From contig CM051028.1 of assembly GCA_027627225.1 (NCBI GenBank), forward strand, positions 16,942,701-17,006,700: a stretch of 64,000 nt of DNA, written 5' to 3'. The notes beneath the pieces were generated by a model. That model saw only the letters and a program-made list of their open reading frames with translations, did no database searches and was not told where the DNA came from. The position numbers and the translations under genes are program-made. Source of the DNA: Congeria kusceri. Taxonomy: Eukaryota > Mollusca > Bivalvia > Myida > Dreissenidae. This document shows, piece by piece, positions 14,174 through 28,400 of the stretch (position 1 is the first letter of the stretch; every line of letters starts with the position of its first letter).

Positions 14174-14468
14174 TTGTTTTTGTTTGTTTGTTTGTTTGGA
14201 TTTTTCGCCGTATTCAACAGTATTTCAGTCATATAACGGCGGTCAGTTAACCTACTCGCACTTTTCCTGGGTAAGCTGGTTTACCAGTACACATACTTAT
14301 GCCAATAACTGACAACTGCCCTACTTGAATCAGAGGTAGGCGGAGAATGGCCGCAGAAATAATTTCATGACCAATCCCCACACAATTTATGTAGCCGGGC
14401 TGTGAATCGAACCCGCGATCCTCGGATTTGTAGTCCAGCGCTCTACCAACTGAGCTAGCCGGCCCGGC
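14174..14468 (-). mobile_element. tRNA-derived SINE, copy 1
   Basis: On the minus strand it opens with a tRNA-like head (A box TAGCTCAGTTGG, B box GTTCGA), followed by a conserved body and a GTTT-type tail seen on plus as repeated TTTG. It is flanked by a 15-bp target duplication, TAGGAGTCATCATCC, at 14159-14173 and 14469-14483. Confidence 0.92.
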
Positions 14469-14634
14469 TAGGAGTCATCATCCCTTTTCAGGCCTACCAG
14501 TGCGACATTTCCAGTGTTTCAACTTACATTTTAAAATATTTTAATTTTATTGCTAAAAGAATAGTTTCTATTCATCGTGCTTCATGCATTTGACAAACTT
14601 TATCATGTGCTCTTTTGGGTAAACATTGTGACCA

Positions 14635-14899
14635 GGGCCCGTATTCGCCAACATATTCTTGGACTTAAGACTAAGAATAAAGAATATTCTTGAAACTGTT
14701 CTATTCTGAGGGCACTGTAAATTTGGATCTTACTTGGTATTTACCCACTCTATTTGCAGCGTTCTTTATTTAGAATGATTAGTTAATGCCATAAGCAACA
14801 TCGCTATCCAGCATGTTTGCGAAGATGGGAGTATTGTTTCTGGAGTCTAAGTCTGTTCTTTATTCTTAAGTCTAAGAATGGGTTGGTGAATACGGGCCC
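14635..14899. mobile_element. 265-bp MITE, copy 1
   Basis: Long inverted ends starting GGGCCCGTATTCGCCAAC and, reversed from the other side, GGGCCCGTATTCACCAAC, continuing through ATTCTTAGACTTAAGAATAAAG. An identical-length copy is at 21205-21469. Confidence 0.88.
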
Positions 14900-14910
14900 A
14901 GTTAAACTTG

Positions 14911-16119
14911 TGATTATCACAGATATCCTAGCTAGTGCAATGATTGGCTGAAGTTGCATATGTGACATGTATGTTAAAGTCACAGATATCCTAGCTAGTG
15001 CAATGATGGGATGAAGTTGCATATGTGACATGTATGGTAAAGTCATAGATATCCTAGCTAGTGCAATGATAGGATGAAGTTGCATATGTGACATGTATGG
15101 TTAAGTCACAGATAGCTAGTGTAATGATTGGATGAAGTTGCATATGTGACATGTATGGTTAAGTCACAGATAGCTAGTGTAATGATTGGATGAAGTTGCA
15201 TATGTGACATGTATGGTTAAGTCACAGATATCCTAGCTAGTGCAATGATTGGATGAAGTTGCATATGTGACATGTATGGTTAAGTCACAGATAGCTAGTG
15301 TAATGATTGGATGAAGTTGCATATGTGACATGTATGGTTAAGTCACAGATAGCTAGTGTAATGATTGGATGAAGTTGCATATGTGACATGTATGGTTAAG
15401 TCACAGATAGCTAGTGTAATGATAGGATGAAGTTGCATATGTGACATGTATGGTAAAGTCACAGATATCCTAGCTAGTGCAATGATTGGATAAAGTTGCA
15501 TATGTGACATGTATGGTTAAGTCACAGATATCCTAGCTAGTGCAATGATTGGATGAAGTTGCATATGTGACATGTATGGTTAAGTCACAGATAGCTAGTG
15601 TAATGATTGGATGAAGTTGCATATGTGACATGTACGGTTAAGTCACAGATAGCTAGTGTAATGATTGGATGAAGTTGCATACGTGACATGTATGGTAAAG
15701 TCACAGATATCCTAGCTAGTGCAATGATTGGATAAAGTTGCATATGTGACATGTATGGTTAAGTCACAGATATCCTAGCTAGTGCAATGATTGGATGAAG
15801 TTGCATATGTGACATGTATGGTTAAGTCACAGATAGCTAGTGTAATGATTGGATGAAGTTGCATATGTGACATGTACGGTTAAGTCACAGATAGCTAGTG
15901 CAATGATTGGATGAAGTTGCATATGTGACATGTATGGTTAAGTCACAGATAGCTAGTGTAATGATTGGATGAAGTTGCATATGTGACATGTATGGTTAAG
16001 TCACAGATAGCTAGTGTAATGATAGGATGAAGTTGCATACGTGACATGTATGGTAAAGTCACAGATATCCTAGCTAGTGCAATGATTGGATAAAGTTGCA
16101 TATGTGACATGTATGGTAA
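14911..16119. repeat. Satellite, ~59/64-bp units, about 20 copies
   Basis: Units share GATGAAGTTGCATATGTGAC and differ by a 4-5-bp block (GATATCCTAGCTAG versus GATAGCTAG), giving two interspersed length forms. Copies are highly similar, so the array is young. It lies ~210 bp beyond the hydrolase stop codon. Confidence 0.95.
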
Positions 16120-16331
16120 AGGACATCGTTTCGAGATAATGCTGCGCAACAACAAGATAAAACAAAAGAAATGTATATATCCCTAAATACCATGACAGCA
16201 ACTTTTTACTGTGAACATTTCTTTTAACTTTTAGTCCAGTAACCACGTGATATCTGACAGACGGACGGACAGACATAGTGATCAGCAAGTTCTGTTGTAG
16301 ATATCCTACATATAACAAGTGGAATTTGATA

Positions 16332-16466
16332 TTAGCAGGCACATGATGCAGAATCTGTCCGGAACTGCCATTCGTTGCCATAGAAACCGGCGCACAAATA
16401 TCCGCCCGGTCCTTTCCGTCCGAAATCTGGTCCCGTGATGACGAAATCCGGAATGAGGTTTGAAAA
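16332..16466 (-). CDS. Hydrolase exon 16: C-terminus and stop
   Basis: It begins after TTCCAG with FSNLIPDFVITGPDFGRKGP, then GGYLCAGFYGNEW, and ends CAC followed by TAA at 16332-16334. Three cysteines near the end fit a secreted protein. No AATAAA is visible in the ~200 bp before the satellite at 14.9-16.1 kb. Confidence 0.92.
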   Translation of the reverse strand, partial: FSNLIPDFVITGPDFGRKGPGGYLCAGFYGNEWQFRTDSASCAC

Positions 16467-19400
16467 CTGGAAATACAGAGCTACAACATTAACGTGAAAA
16501 ATGTGGTATAGCTCGAAAACATTAACCTGACACTCATGAACTCTATTTGCATAATTATGCGCTTGAAATACTTCCGATACTTTATACTCGGTTTTGTCTG
16601 TGCTCGTGTTTGACGTGTTTTTGATACCATAACTGTATGTTCCATGGGATACTCTTACTATTCACACATCGATTAATCTGGATTAAAATATGGAAACTAA
16701 TAAATTCATCGAAAATACTTTGCAATATGTTCATGCATAAAGTTCAGTGTCAGTTTAATGGACTGGAATTAACACGTATAGCTCAGAAATGTTGATTCCA
16801 GTCCTTTTGGGATTTGTGTTATGATACTACGTAACATCTCAATTTCTCTTTACTACATGTATGTACCTCTTCATTCGTAACTTGCAGAAGTAGCAGTACA
16901 TGTATAGATTCATGCACACCTTTACGGCAATAGACAATCAGCATGTACACGTAATTTAAATAGACCAACATTTTGATTAAAATTATGAAATACCAATTGT
17001 GTTGGGTACATGGTGATACCTCAATTAAGAAAGAATTATCGATGTACACGTGGGCCAATAACCATTTGGAGTTCTGGTGCGCGGGAATTAAACAACGAGG
17101 GCGTTAACCCGAGTTGTTTAATAGCCACACATAAGAACAACAAAGAGTTGTTTATTTGCCGATAAACAATGATAATGCGAAAATGGATTTTGATCCGAAC
17201 ATGCTTTGACATATATTTTTGCAATTGTAATTGGAACTACTTTTTACTATGCTCCGCTCAGAATCGTGACTTTTTTTGCGTTGTTTATTGGGTAGTCTAA
17301 CAACGATTATATTGTTCTTTGTCTATATCAAAATTAGCAAATATCTTGTAGGAATCGTGTATAAGAAATAAAGATAAAAATGATATTTAAGCAACAGCGT
17401 TTAAAATTACCTATTTCATACGATCATAGTAAATTTAATCTTATGTCCTCTAAGTTAGACTTTCTAACATGTATGTAGTTGCCAAAGAAATTTACCATAA
17501 TTTTCAGCTAAGCGACACTCTTGTTGATATAATTAAACTCTTGCTACTTTGGATTTACAAATAAGTTTGATGGCTCCGTGTTACCTATGGTTACTAATAT
17601 GTAAAAAAAACTAACATCAACATCGTTTCACACCGAGTCATGAAAATGTTTGACTACTAGTATATTAGATGAATTAATGAAACTGCTACCGACCGGTGAC
17701 CGCGTCATTGGAGGGATAGTGGGTGCGGCCAAAGAGATAACATCGTGAAGTCCTTCTAGACTGGTTCCCAGCAGAACTAGTCCCAGACGAGAGGCACCAT
17801 TAGGAACCAGTGAAAGAACACCTGATCTCTGGAATGAATAGTAGCAGGTGGCCAGTCTAATTCCTTCTGAAAAAGCATGAGTTGTGTTGAACAAATACCG
17901 ATGGCTTGTGAATGTCTACTGAAAGTGGCAAGTTGAATTACTTCTGAAAAAGAATGAAAGTAGTTATGGACAATTCCTCTTATTAACAAGAGGGCCATGA
18001 TGGCCCAAAGGGCTCACCTGTGTGTACTGGCAAATATGAAAGCCTTACTGTTGTGACAGACTTGACCAAATGTGGGAATGTTCGCCATAATGTAATAATT
18101 TGTCTAGCTGATTAACTCTCATATATGTTTTTCTTTTGCACCTTGGCTGTCCATTGCTTGTCCAAGCCAAACACAAAAATCATGGTCATAAGTAAGGACC
18201 TGGGTTTATTTTCTTTACCCTGGTATCCAAGTTTTCGCCGGCAATTTTGGAGGAATACAACGTAGTGTTTATCCTGCAGTTCTGAACTGTATATAGGTTA
18301 CAATATACTAATTTCAATCAATAAACATAAATCTGTGTACGTCATTGAGTTCCAGTCAATGGTTAAAAGATCAGAAAGCATTACAATAATAAAAAAAACA
18401 CGTATGTACTGCCAAACAAATTAGTTTTAAAAAAAGATCCATACAAATATCTACATTCTATTTTAAATTGTTGTTTACATAAACACGAAACATGAAAAAG
18501 GTACCCTATTTAAAGTCCAATATTTCCCAAACAAGTTTGACGACCTATTCTTTTTATTAATGTTTTGGTGTAAGTATACATGGTGCATGTATGTGCGAAA
18601 ATTTAAGAAAATCTGTCGTTTGGAACAAAATATATTGATGCATAATAAATGACGTTTCAGAAGGTATCATTAGTACCCATTTGACCTACTTCAATGTCAA
18701 GTCAAATTCATTATTTTAACAGTTATTGTAGGTAAAGCGTTTTTTATTACCAAAATACACTTGTATATTGCCAAACAAGACATGTGAAAACATACCAGTT
18801 GAAAGAACCATAAACTTGTTTGAAGAAAGCTCTCCTATACACTTTAAACATTGATAAAAAATCCAAACTGAAAAAAGGGGCTTTGACAGGTACATTATTC
18901 AAAACCCAATATTTCTGGAACAATGCCGGTGACCCCTATTGTTTAAGACTATTTTAGTTTCAGAATACAATGACACATTTATATGGATTTTCTTTACAAA
19001 ATCTGTCGTTTGGAACAAAAGATATTCGTTCAGTCGACTATTGATGTTTTCAAAGGCATATTAAATGCATAATTAACCTCTTTAAGACTCCATTAACAGT
19101 AATTTTTTTATATGGTAACTATAGATAAAGCGCGTTTTATCATTAATCTGCACTTATATATTGCCCAACGAAACACTAAACAAAGATGCATTTAAAAATC
19201 TCCGTCCTTGTTTGAACATGAACACTTTAAATAATGGAACACTGCTAGTTACACAAACTGAAAAAAAAGGCTTCGATAGGTACCGTATTTAAATCCCAAT
19301 ATTTCCGGAACAAGGCCGGTGACCCCTTTTAAGACTGTTTTATTTTAAAGATACATTGACACATTTTTGTGCAAATTTTTAAGAAAATCTGTCATTGGGC

Positions 19401-22400
19401 AAAAATAGAAAAAAATTGTTGCGAACGTCTTTAAGATATATATTTCTGACTAACAATAAGCATATTATGTACATAATACATACATTTTAGTAATTCAAGA
19501 CTTGTGAACACTGCCTTAGCCATAACCTGCAAATTTGTTCTAATCATTTTTCACCTTCAGGCATATTTTCCCCTGACTTTTTCACTGACCTTTTTTGGGA
19601 ATTTGATTTTTTACTGACTTTTTTTCAAAATTCCCTGACAATTCACTGACCTTATAAAAAATCAAATGTCCCTGACTTGTCAAGTCTGCTGGCAACCCTG
19701 CCTTCTTATATTCAAGTTCGCTTGGATCTTATGGTCATAGACAAATTGTGCAAGTTTGGTAAAGATTGGTTGAAAATGAAGTTCCTGTCTTGCATCAAGC
19801 CCAATTTTTCATAAATTTTCACATTTAAGGGAAAACAACTCCAGTGTTCATTGCCTGATCTGTCTCATTTGTCGCATGTGCTCAGATATTATGGCCATAA
19901 AAAACCTGTGGAAAATTGATCAAGATTGAAGGAAAAATTAAATTTCCATGCAGGAAAAAGGTTATACTTTATTTTTTTTCCACAAACAAAGGGGCTATAA
20001 TTCCTTTTTTTTTTTGGCAAATTCTGGTCCATTCTTGGCTTCTGCTGCGATTGTATGATCACACACAAACTGTGTAAGTTTGGTCAAACTTGGAAAAAAA
20101 TGAAGTGTCTATGAACAAAAATGGCAATTTTTGCTTTTTTTTCCCACAAATAAGGGGCTATATCTCCAGTTTGTGTGGCCTAACCTTACCCATCTTTGGC
20201 TTCTGCTGAGATCTTTTGGTCACACACAAACTGTAGAAGTTTAGTCAAGATTGGAAGAAAATGAAGTCTCCATCAAAGAAAAATGCAACTTTGCCTATTT
20301 TTCAACAAAAAAGGGGCATAACTCTAGAGTTTGTGGTCCATTCCGGCCCATAGGGCGCTCCTGCTGTGATCTTTTAATAATACACAAACTGTGGAAGTTT
20401 GGTCAAGATTGGACGACAAATGATGTTGTCTATGAACAAAGTGTAAATTTTTGCATTTTCTTTCCAAAAATAAGTGGCCATAACTCTGGTGTTTGTGGTC
20501 CAACCTTGCCCATCTTTGGCTTCTACTGATACCGTATGGTCAAACACGAACTGTGGAAGTTTGGTCAAGATTGGATGAAAAATGAAGAGAACTATACTAG
20601 AAAAATGTCTGCATTTTTCAGTGAACAAGGGGCAATAACTCTAAGGTTTCTGGTCCGATTTGGCCCATTATACTAACCAAGATTTTATGGTCATACACAA
20701 AGTTAGGTCAAAATTGAATAAAAAATGTAGATTTTATTTCGATAACGGTCAAATTGTTGACGGCATACTGACAATGCGGGAGAGGTCCCCTATACCAATA
20801 GCTCACCAAGCACTTCATGCTCAGGTGAGCTAAAAATAAAAGTTAGTGTAAAACTGTACCAACATTTCATGAATGTTTGTGCATTTTGTGTTTTCTAGCT
20901 AATCATCATAATGAAAACAATTTGCTTTGTAGATAGATAGCCTGCCCATCTAAAGTGTATCCACAAAGAGATAATTATAATACAGAACAAATTTTACTAA
21001 GAAAAAAGAGCCTTAAATAATCTTAACCAACCACAAATCTCTCTTAAACAAACACAAAACAATGACTTTCACATAAGAGTATTGGGTTGCATTATAAATT
21101 GTAAGACTGAATCATAGAGTGATGTCAGAAACTCGTCATCTTTATGTTACCTGTCTCGCAAAAGGAGATGTAAACATGTCACAATTAGTTCCCGTGCACA
21201 ACCAGGGCACGTATTCACCAAGCCATTTTTGACTTCAGACATAATAATAAAGAATATTCTGAAACTGTTTTATTCTAAAAACACTGTTAAATTTGAATTT
21301 TTGGTTGGTATTTAACGAGGCAATTTTTAGCAATCTTTTTTTTTAATGATTTATGAATAACATAGCCGAGATTGGTACTCGGCCTATTTGCAAAAGCACA
21401 CATATTTTTCTTGAGTCTAAGTTGTTTCTTTATTCTTAAGTCTAAGAATGGGTTGGTGAATTCGGGCCCAGAACTTGGCCATTCTTGCCTGATGATGGTT
21501 TAATAGGAATGCTTGACATCAATTTCTCGACGTGAATATTTTCTGATGCATTGCCAATAACGATCACATTTGTAAGCTCTGAAAAAAAATTCATAAAACA
21601 TCAATACCTGATAATGTGCATGCAGATGATCTAGGTTATAACTGTACTATTTAAATATCAAGTTGGAGTATCTGAAATAAATGTACATTTCACTAGTACT
21701 TTTATGTAACTATATAAATATCATCATTTGAAATGGTCAAATTGGCACCATAATACAGTTTCAACGATTTAGGTTGGCTCGATTGGATTTCATTTCGATT
21801 TTAAAAATCATTTAGTTAAATATTTTGATTCGATTCTTTTCCTATTCACAGGCTTGTATTTTTTATTATTCATGAGTCATGACTTGCAATATAGAATACT
21901 GTTATATTTGTTATTATGAATACTATTTAATTTTAATAAATATTTTTATGACAAATCATCTATAAATACAAGAAAGAGAAACAAATTGATATTGGTGGGT
22001 TCAGTATCAAAAATCGAATCGGGTCATGTACAACTGAGTTATCGATGCATCGAAAGAGCTGTTGCAGCTCTACACCATATTCATTCCATACCCAATCAGC
22101 TCTACACCATATTCATTCCATACCCAATCAGCTCTACACCGTATTCATTCCATACCCAATCAACTCTACACCATATTCATTCCATACCCAATCAGCTCTA
22201 CACCATATTCATTCCATACCCAATCAACTCTACACCATATTCATTCCATACCCAATCAACTCTACACCATATTCATTCCATACCCAATCAGCTCTACACC
22301 ATATTCATTCCATATCCAATCAGCTCTACACCATATTCATTCCATACCCAATCAACTCTACACCATATTCATTCCATACCCAATCAGCTCTACACCATAT

Positions 22401-25400
22401 TCATTCCATACCCAATCAGCTCTACACCGTATTCATTCCATATCCAATCAGCTCTACACCATATTCATTCCATACCCAATCAGCTCTACACCATATTCAT
22501 TCCATACCCAATCAGCTCTACACCATATTCATTCCATACCCAATCGGAATAGTGTTAAGAGAACAAAAATCATATAAAAGAATTATGTATTTAACATTTG
22601 GTCAGACAGTATTTTAAAATTGAAAATAAAACTAGATTTAATTAAATGTTAATTGTTGATCTAGTTAAAATTATACACTTTAAGAAAACATTAAGGCAAA
22701 TTCAAAATGGTAAACACTTATGAATAATTCACATCATTTTTATCCACATATTTTTTGTGAAACATTCAGACAGCATACTTAATTCACTTGCAGATATATC
22801 GGTGTCTCTTACAATGTCAACATGAGCATCAGATGTGAGGAAGAAAAGGTTTGCCACATACACCGCAGATCGCAGAATGACCCTCTGGGATTCTTCCGAC
22901 CCTTGTGTGCCTTTAAATGAGATTTAAAATATTAGGCAGAACACGTGGCAGAAACATAAGGAAACCAGTGTCTTCACCTGAAAGAAAAGCTTGAAATACA
23001 GACATACTATCAATGTCGCTGCTATGTATAGCTTGGTCAAGTTGACCAGATGCTGACCTTCATGCAAGATTATTCATTATAAAACAATTATGACCACAAT
23101 AAGTAGTTTCTGTAATGTCGCTGAAAATACCATTGTTACATACATAATGTGATTGGCCACAACATTCCAAGATGCAAATAATACCTACATGTGTATGGAA
23201 ATAAGTGTTAAAATATGCTTACCAAGTTCATAATGGTCACCATCATTAAACTGAGATATGATACTTAAAATTTACTAGCATTATTTCTCAAAATAAACAC
23301 ATTAGTTTCAACTAGTTTAGTAATCCAGCAATCATTAATTGTCACACCAACCAATGACAATTCTGAAGGGCTGTTCAGCGACCCTGCGTGCAGGCCCCAG
23401 CGTCAGTGGCCCCCTCTGAAGGCCAGTGTCTATATCATCAGTACAGAGGCGCCATCCTGAAATTTAAACAACAGGGCTATAATGCCATGACTACAAAAAT
23501 TCTTAGATTGAACTTAGTCTGACTCTATGTCAGCCAATCAAAATCAAAGCTCATATGTAAGGACAGTATTCAATGGCCAGATTTTAAAATTGTTTGTTTG
23601 CTTTGTTGGGGTTTTTCGCCGTTTTTAACAGTATTTCAGTCATATCACGGCGGTCAGTTAACCTATTCACACTTTTCCTGGGCAAGCTTAGCCGATCTAA
23701 GTGGTTTACCAGTACTAAGTGCACATACCTATGCCAGTAACTGACAACTGCGCTACTTGAATCAGAGGTAGGGGGAGAATGGCCGTAGAAATAATTTCAT
23801 GACCAATCCCCACACAAGTTATGTGGCCGGGCTGGGGTTCGAACTCACGATCCCCGGACTGACAGTCCAGCGCTTTACCAACTGAGCTAGCCGGACCCAG
23901 CTGGATTTTAAAATAAAAATATGTTTGCGATACCAAAATTTTGTAGTCATGGGACATGATTTAAAATTGTGTGAATTCTCTACATTTTATAGAAGTTTAC
24001 ATATTATGTATTCATATATAACCACACAAAACTACTTAAGTCCCAGTAATCTTAGAAGTTCTCAAAAGTTATAATAGTGTTAAATATGTGCCGAGGGTAT
24101 TAAACTTTGACTTTTTTCATATAACACATTATTCACTGAACAACAGTTCATTTTCTTCACAACTAGTGGACTTTTTTTGTTATTCCTCCTTCTAAATTAC
24201 AATACATTAAAACCCCACATTACGACCAGCCTGATTTTACAACCACCCCACTAAAAAGGGCACTGCTTAAAGGCCAGTTCTTTTCCTATATATTATTTCA
24301 ATAGTCGCAAACCCTGGTAATACGGGCACCTCGCTATTCCATTATAAGACCACTAGTCTCAGACCTAAAATGAGACATATCGTTCAAACTGACCCCTTAT
24401 TCCAACGAGGGTCATTTGGTCATCAGTAAACATCATACCCTTGGAGATAACACAATGTATTGTGATCTAAAATGAGCGTGTGAAAAACAATGGCAGATAT
24501 ATTTTGATAAGAGATTAGCACATTGCCTGTGTAACAGATTACGGTATCATGTTAATTGACACTAACTTGCAATTAGGAGCTAACACAGATTATTGTTTTA
24601 AATGGACTGGAGTAAATAAATTTGAGGCAGGTCGTGGGAAAATCAGGCTTAATGCATGAGCGTAAAGTGTCGTCTGCACAGGCTGATCAATTGTAAAGTT
24701 CAGATCCATAACAATACTTTATAGAATCTGTCGTCAATAAAACACTTAAATAACAAATTTGAAATATTAGTCATCATGCATGAACTGAATTGGTGATTGG
24801 CCATACCTGGATTAGGGGGGTTTTACTGTAATTATTTTTCATTTGTAATTAGTAAACACCAAACAAATGCACAACAAATAGGTATGTATTATAATTAGGG
24901 ATGGCAACGAATATTTGAATAATGAAAACTATTCGAATAATATTTAGGTATTCAAATACTTATCTGTTTATTAATTTAATTTTGATCAGCATATTAAATA
25001 CAGTATTTGTCTATGTCAGTCCCTAAAGACAGAGCGTTTTCGTGTCACCTTAGCTTCTCTCGTACACAGGATATGTGTCAAAATCTACTTATCACCCTAT
25101 TGTTATGTAGACGACAGTCTGTTGTTATTGCTAGTCCCATAATAACGATCATTCATCAGTTCACAAGTCACTTATATGGATTAAAGCGTGTTCGAAGTGC
25201 TAATTGATGTTATTGCGTACGTGTGCACATGTGCTCTGAAACAACATGCAACCTTCCTAGTTATGTCGAAACAAACAGCGAAGTTGTCAGCAAAGGTTTG
25301 CATGTGGTAAGTAAATGGTTTGAAGTCTTTCCCATTACATGAAATTGACAAATCGCCATATAGTTCTAATATGTGGATTACAGTCAGTGTATTTGTCGCA

Positions 25401-28400
25401 TTTTTCTCTTTGTCCGTTGGTGGTGGCTATATAAACCACACAATTAAGTCAGTTTAGTAATACATTTCCATCAGTTCAACAGTATTGCCTCTGATGATTG
25501 AATATTTGAATATTCGAATACTTCATCAATCAAATATTCGAATATCAATTTTGGTATTCGTTGCCATCTCTAATTATAATGTTATAATCAATATTTTATT
25601 TAGAACAGCACAATTTTTATAAGAAGTTGAGGCTATAGTTACAACCTCTTTAGACTTTAAACGAAAGGTAATTAAAATATTTTAATGAAAAGGATTCAAA
25701 TTAAATTACCAGATTTTAGACAAAATGTTATAACATTTTCTTCCCCGGCACTAGCCATGTCTGATGGCAAAGCAGTAGACTGGCCATCTATCTGTTTTGA
25801 GACGAAAACATAGAACCATGAAAAATATTATAAAATAATCACTCATATTAACACATCAAAGAATTTCAGCAATCTGTACAAAGATGCTCACTTTTAAAAA
25901 GAGTAAAAACAGAATGAGAGATGAAAATATTCAAATAGTGAGGCCATAAAATCAAATCAACTGAATGGTTCAATGAACAACAAGACCAGTCGCTATGCAG
26001 AAAAAAAATTCAATCATTACTTATAAAATATAAATATATCAACTTGTTTAAATGCAAAGAAGAGCGCTCAAGTTAAATTGATGACTGCCATATAACTGAA
26101 GACCAGGACAAAGCAAATATTATGTACATCAGCTGAAAAGAAACATTAACAAGACGCTGTGTTCAATAGACACACATGCCCCCGTTTAGTGCTGGGCAGC
26201 CCATATGAATCATTCAGTCCAAATTATATCAAGGTTAAGGACAAAGTGAGGTTTGGTGATATAGGTGGATTGTGAGTGGTCATACATGTAAGCAACAACT
26301 GTGTAAGTATCCAAGTGTTTTAGTAAACCATGTTGTTGCTAGACGAAATAGTACAATCTAGTTAACCAAGAAATAGCCCATTAGGTCATGGTCAAAGTGA
26401 GATTGGGTGATATGGGTGGATGGGGAATGGTCATAAGTAACAACTATGTAAGTATCAAAGTGCTGTAGTAAGCGGTGTTGGTGCTTCACGAAACGGTAAA
26501 ATCTAGTTAACCTCACACGGAATCATGGACAGAATCTCGGACCGACGGACAGACAAGACAATCACTATATGCCTCCCGCATCACGATGCAGAGGGCCTTA
26601 AAAAAAGTTGATTTACTCACTGCATGGTGAGTAATGCAATTTACAGAAAGCAAAGTGATCAATTAGAAAAAGCTTTAAGCTGTACTTACATATACTTCCC
26701 TTTCAACAACTTCTTTGAAGAAATTAAGTAAAACTGAAAATCTGGCAACATTTCTTGTTTGAAACATCACACCTCCCTTGGTTATTTCAACCTGAATAAA
26801 AATATAACTGGTAGTATACATGTATAAGCCAAACTCAGTCAATTAATACATCACATCAATATCTGTATGAGGTAAATACATGTATATCAGCCAAAACAAA
26901 TTCAGATGATCATGTCAATACGCAAAATCTTTAAAAACTGTATTTTTTCTTTGAAAATTCGACCAAATGTTAACCCACATACATATGGCATACCACTAAT
27001 GATTGAAATCAGTCCTAAAAATATTTGTTGATTAATCAGAGCCCAAAGTGACTGATTAATCAAATAATCATTACTAAATATGTGGATTTTTATTGTTCAG
27101 TATAAATTTTATGTTGTTAAACTTTGTCTTAGTTTAAACAAAAAAAGTTTAGAATTTGATGAATTGCTGTTGTAAGAAAATGGAATTTTAACAGCTTGAC
27201 TTAATTAAACTAAACATTTATTAATATTTAAATAATAATATTATATTTGTTAAAAAATGGAATTTTAACAGCTGGACTTCATTAAACTAAATATTTATTA
27301 ATATTTAAATAATAAATATAGGATCTGACACGAGTTGTCATTTCATACCATATTTTATTGAACGAGTTCAGGAATTTAGTTAGTAAGCGAGCCTTTGGCT
27401 TTGGAATTTCCTGGACGAGTTTAATAAAATAATATTAATACGAGTGTCAGATCTTTTTTATCACATGCGTTTAAACGAAACAAAAATCTTCTAAGTTTAC
27501 CAAAACATGTGCATAAATAAAAAAAGTCGTGTACTGACGTGACGTCATTTCATGTTGACGACGTCATTTCACCAAAATAACGTCATCCCATTGGTCAGTC
27601 AAAGAATATGTAGCCAATGAAAACACTCAAAATGTTATCTTACACATGTGTAAGATAGAAATATTCGTAATGGTTGTATTACATGGGAAACAAGGTATAG
27701 CATGTGATCATATTATATATCGGTTGAACATAATTTAAAAGACATAATGTCTCGAAACTAAACCACAACTGTTTTTAAAAGGAAGTACATGGTCATACGA
27801 GTAGAATACGTTTTTACGATTTTAAAACCATTTGCTTGTGCAAGGTATATTACATAAATGATCTATAATAAATCATTCAACAAAACATACTATTAAAAAT
27901 GCATATAAACTCATTAAAATCCTTTAGTGGACACAATGACAACCAATTACAGAATATTTTATAACATTGTATATTGCATTCGATGTACAATGTACTAGTA
28001 TTTTATTTATAAAATATTTAATAGTTTAGAACTGGAAAAAACTATTTAATTTTTCGCTACAGAATACTGTTTTGACCAAAAGTAGTACCAGTAACATGTA
28101 GACTATTTTGTCTATTAATTTATCCCATCGTCATCATCACGGCTCTGTTCGTCTTGATTATTTGACTAAATGATTAATCAGCACATCACTACATACCACT
28201 AGCTAAACATTTCTATTGTAATACTTACAAGTACTGATCATATACATACATCTGTAACTAATAAAAAATTTAAATCTTAAACACATAAATACTGATCATA
28301 ATATTACATTTATACTAATAACCAAATTTAATTAACACTAAGAGACTACTGGAAAAGTACATATAAAGTTATATTAAAAATCCACCTGGATGCACTGAGC

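Noticed and set aside
22066..22545. CRISPR-like array of 32-bp repeats
   Set aside because: The repeats abut with no spacers and the genome is eukaryotic.
21986..22617. Three overlapping 171-190-codon proteins of HSIPNQLYTIFIPYPI-like repeats
   Set aside because: They are the three frames of one 32-bp minisatellite inside a hydrolase intron; a period not divisible by three keeps all frames open.
23820..23899. Functional tRNA gene
   Set aside because: It is the head of a SINE with target duplications and a shared body with three other copies.
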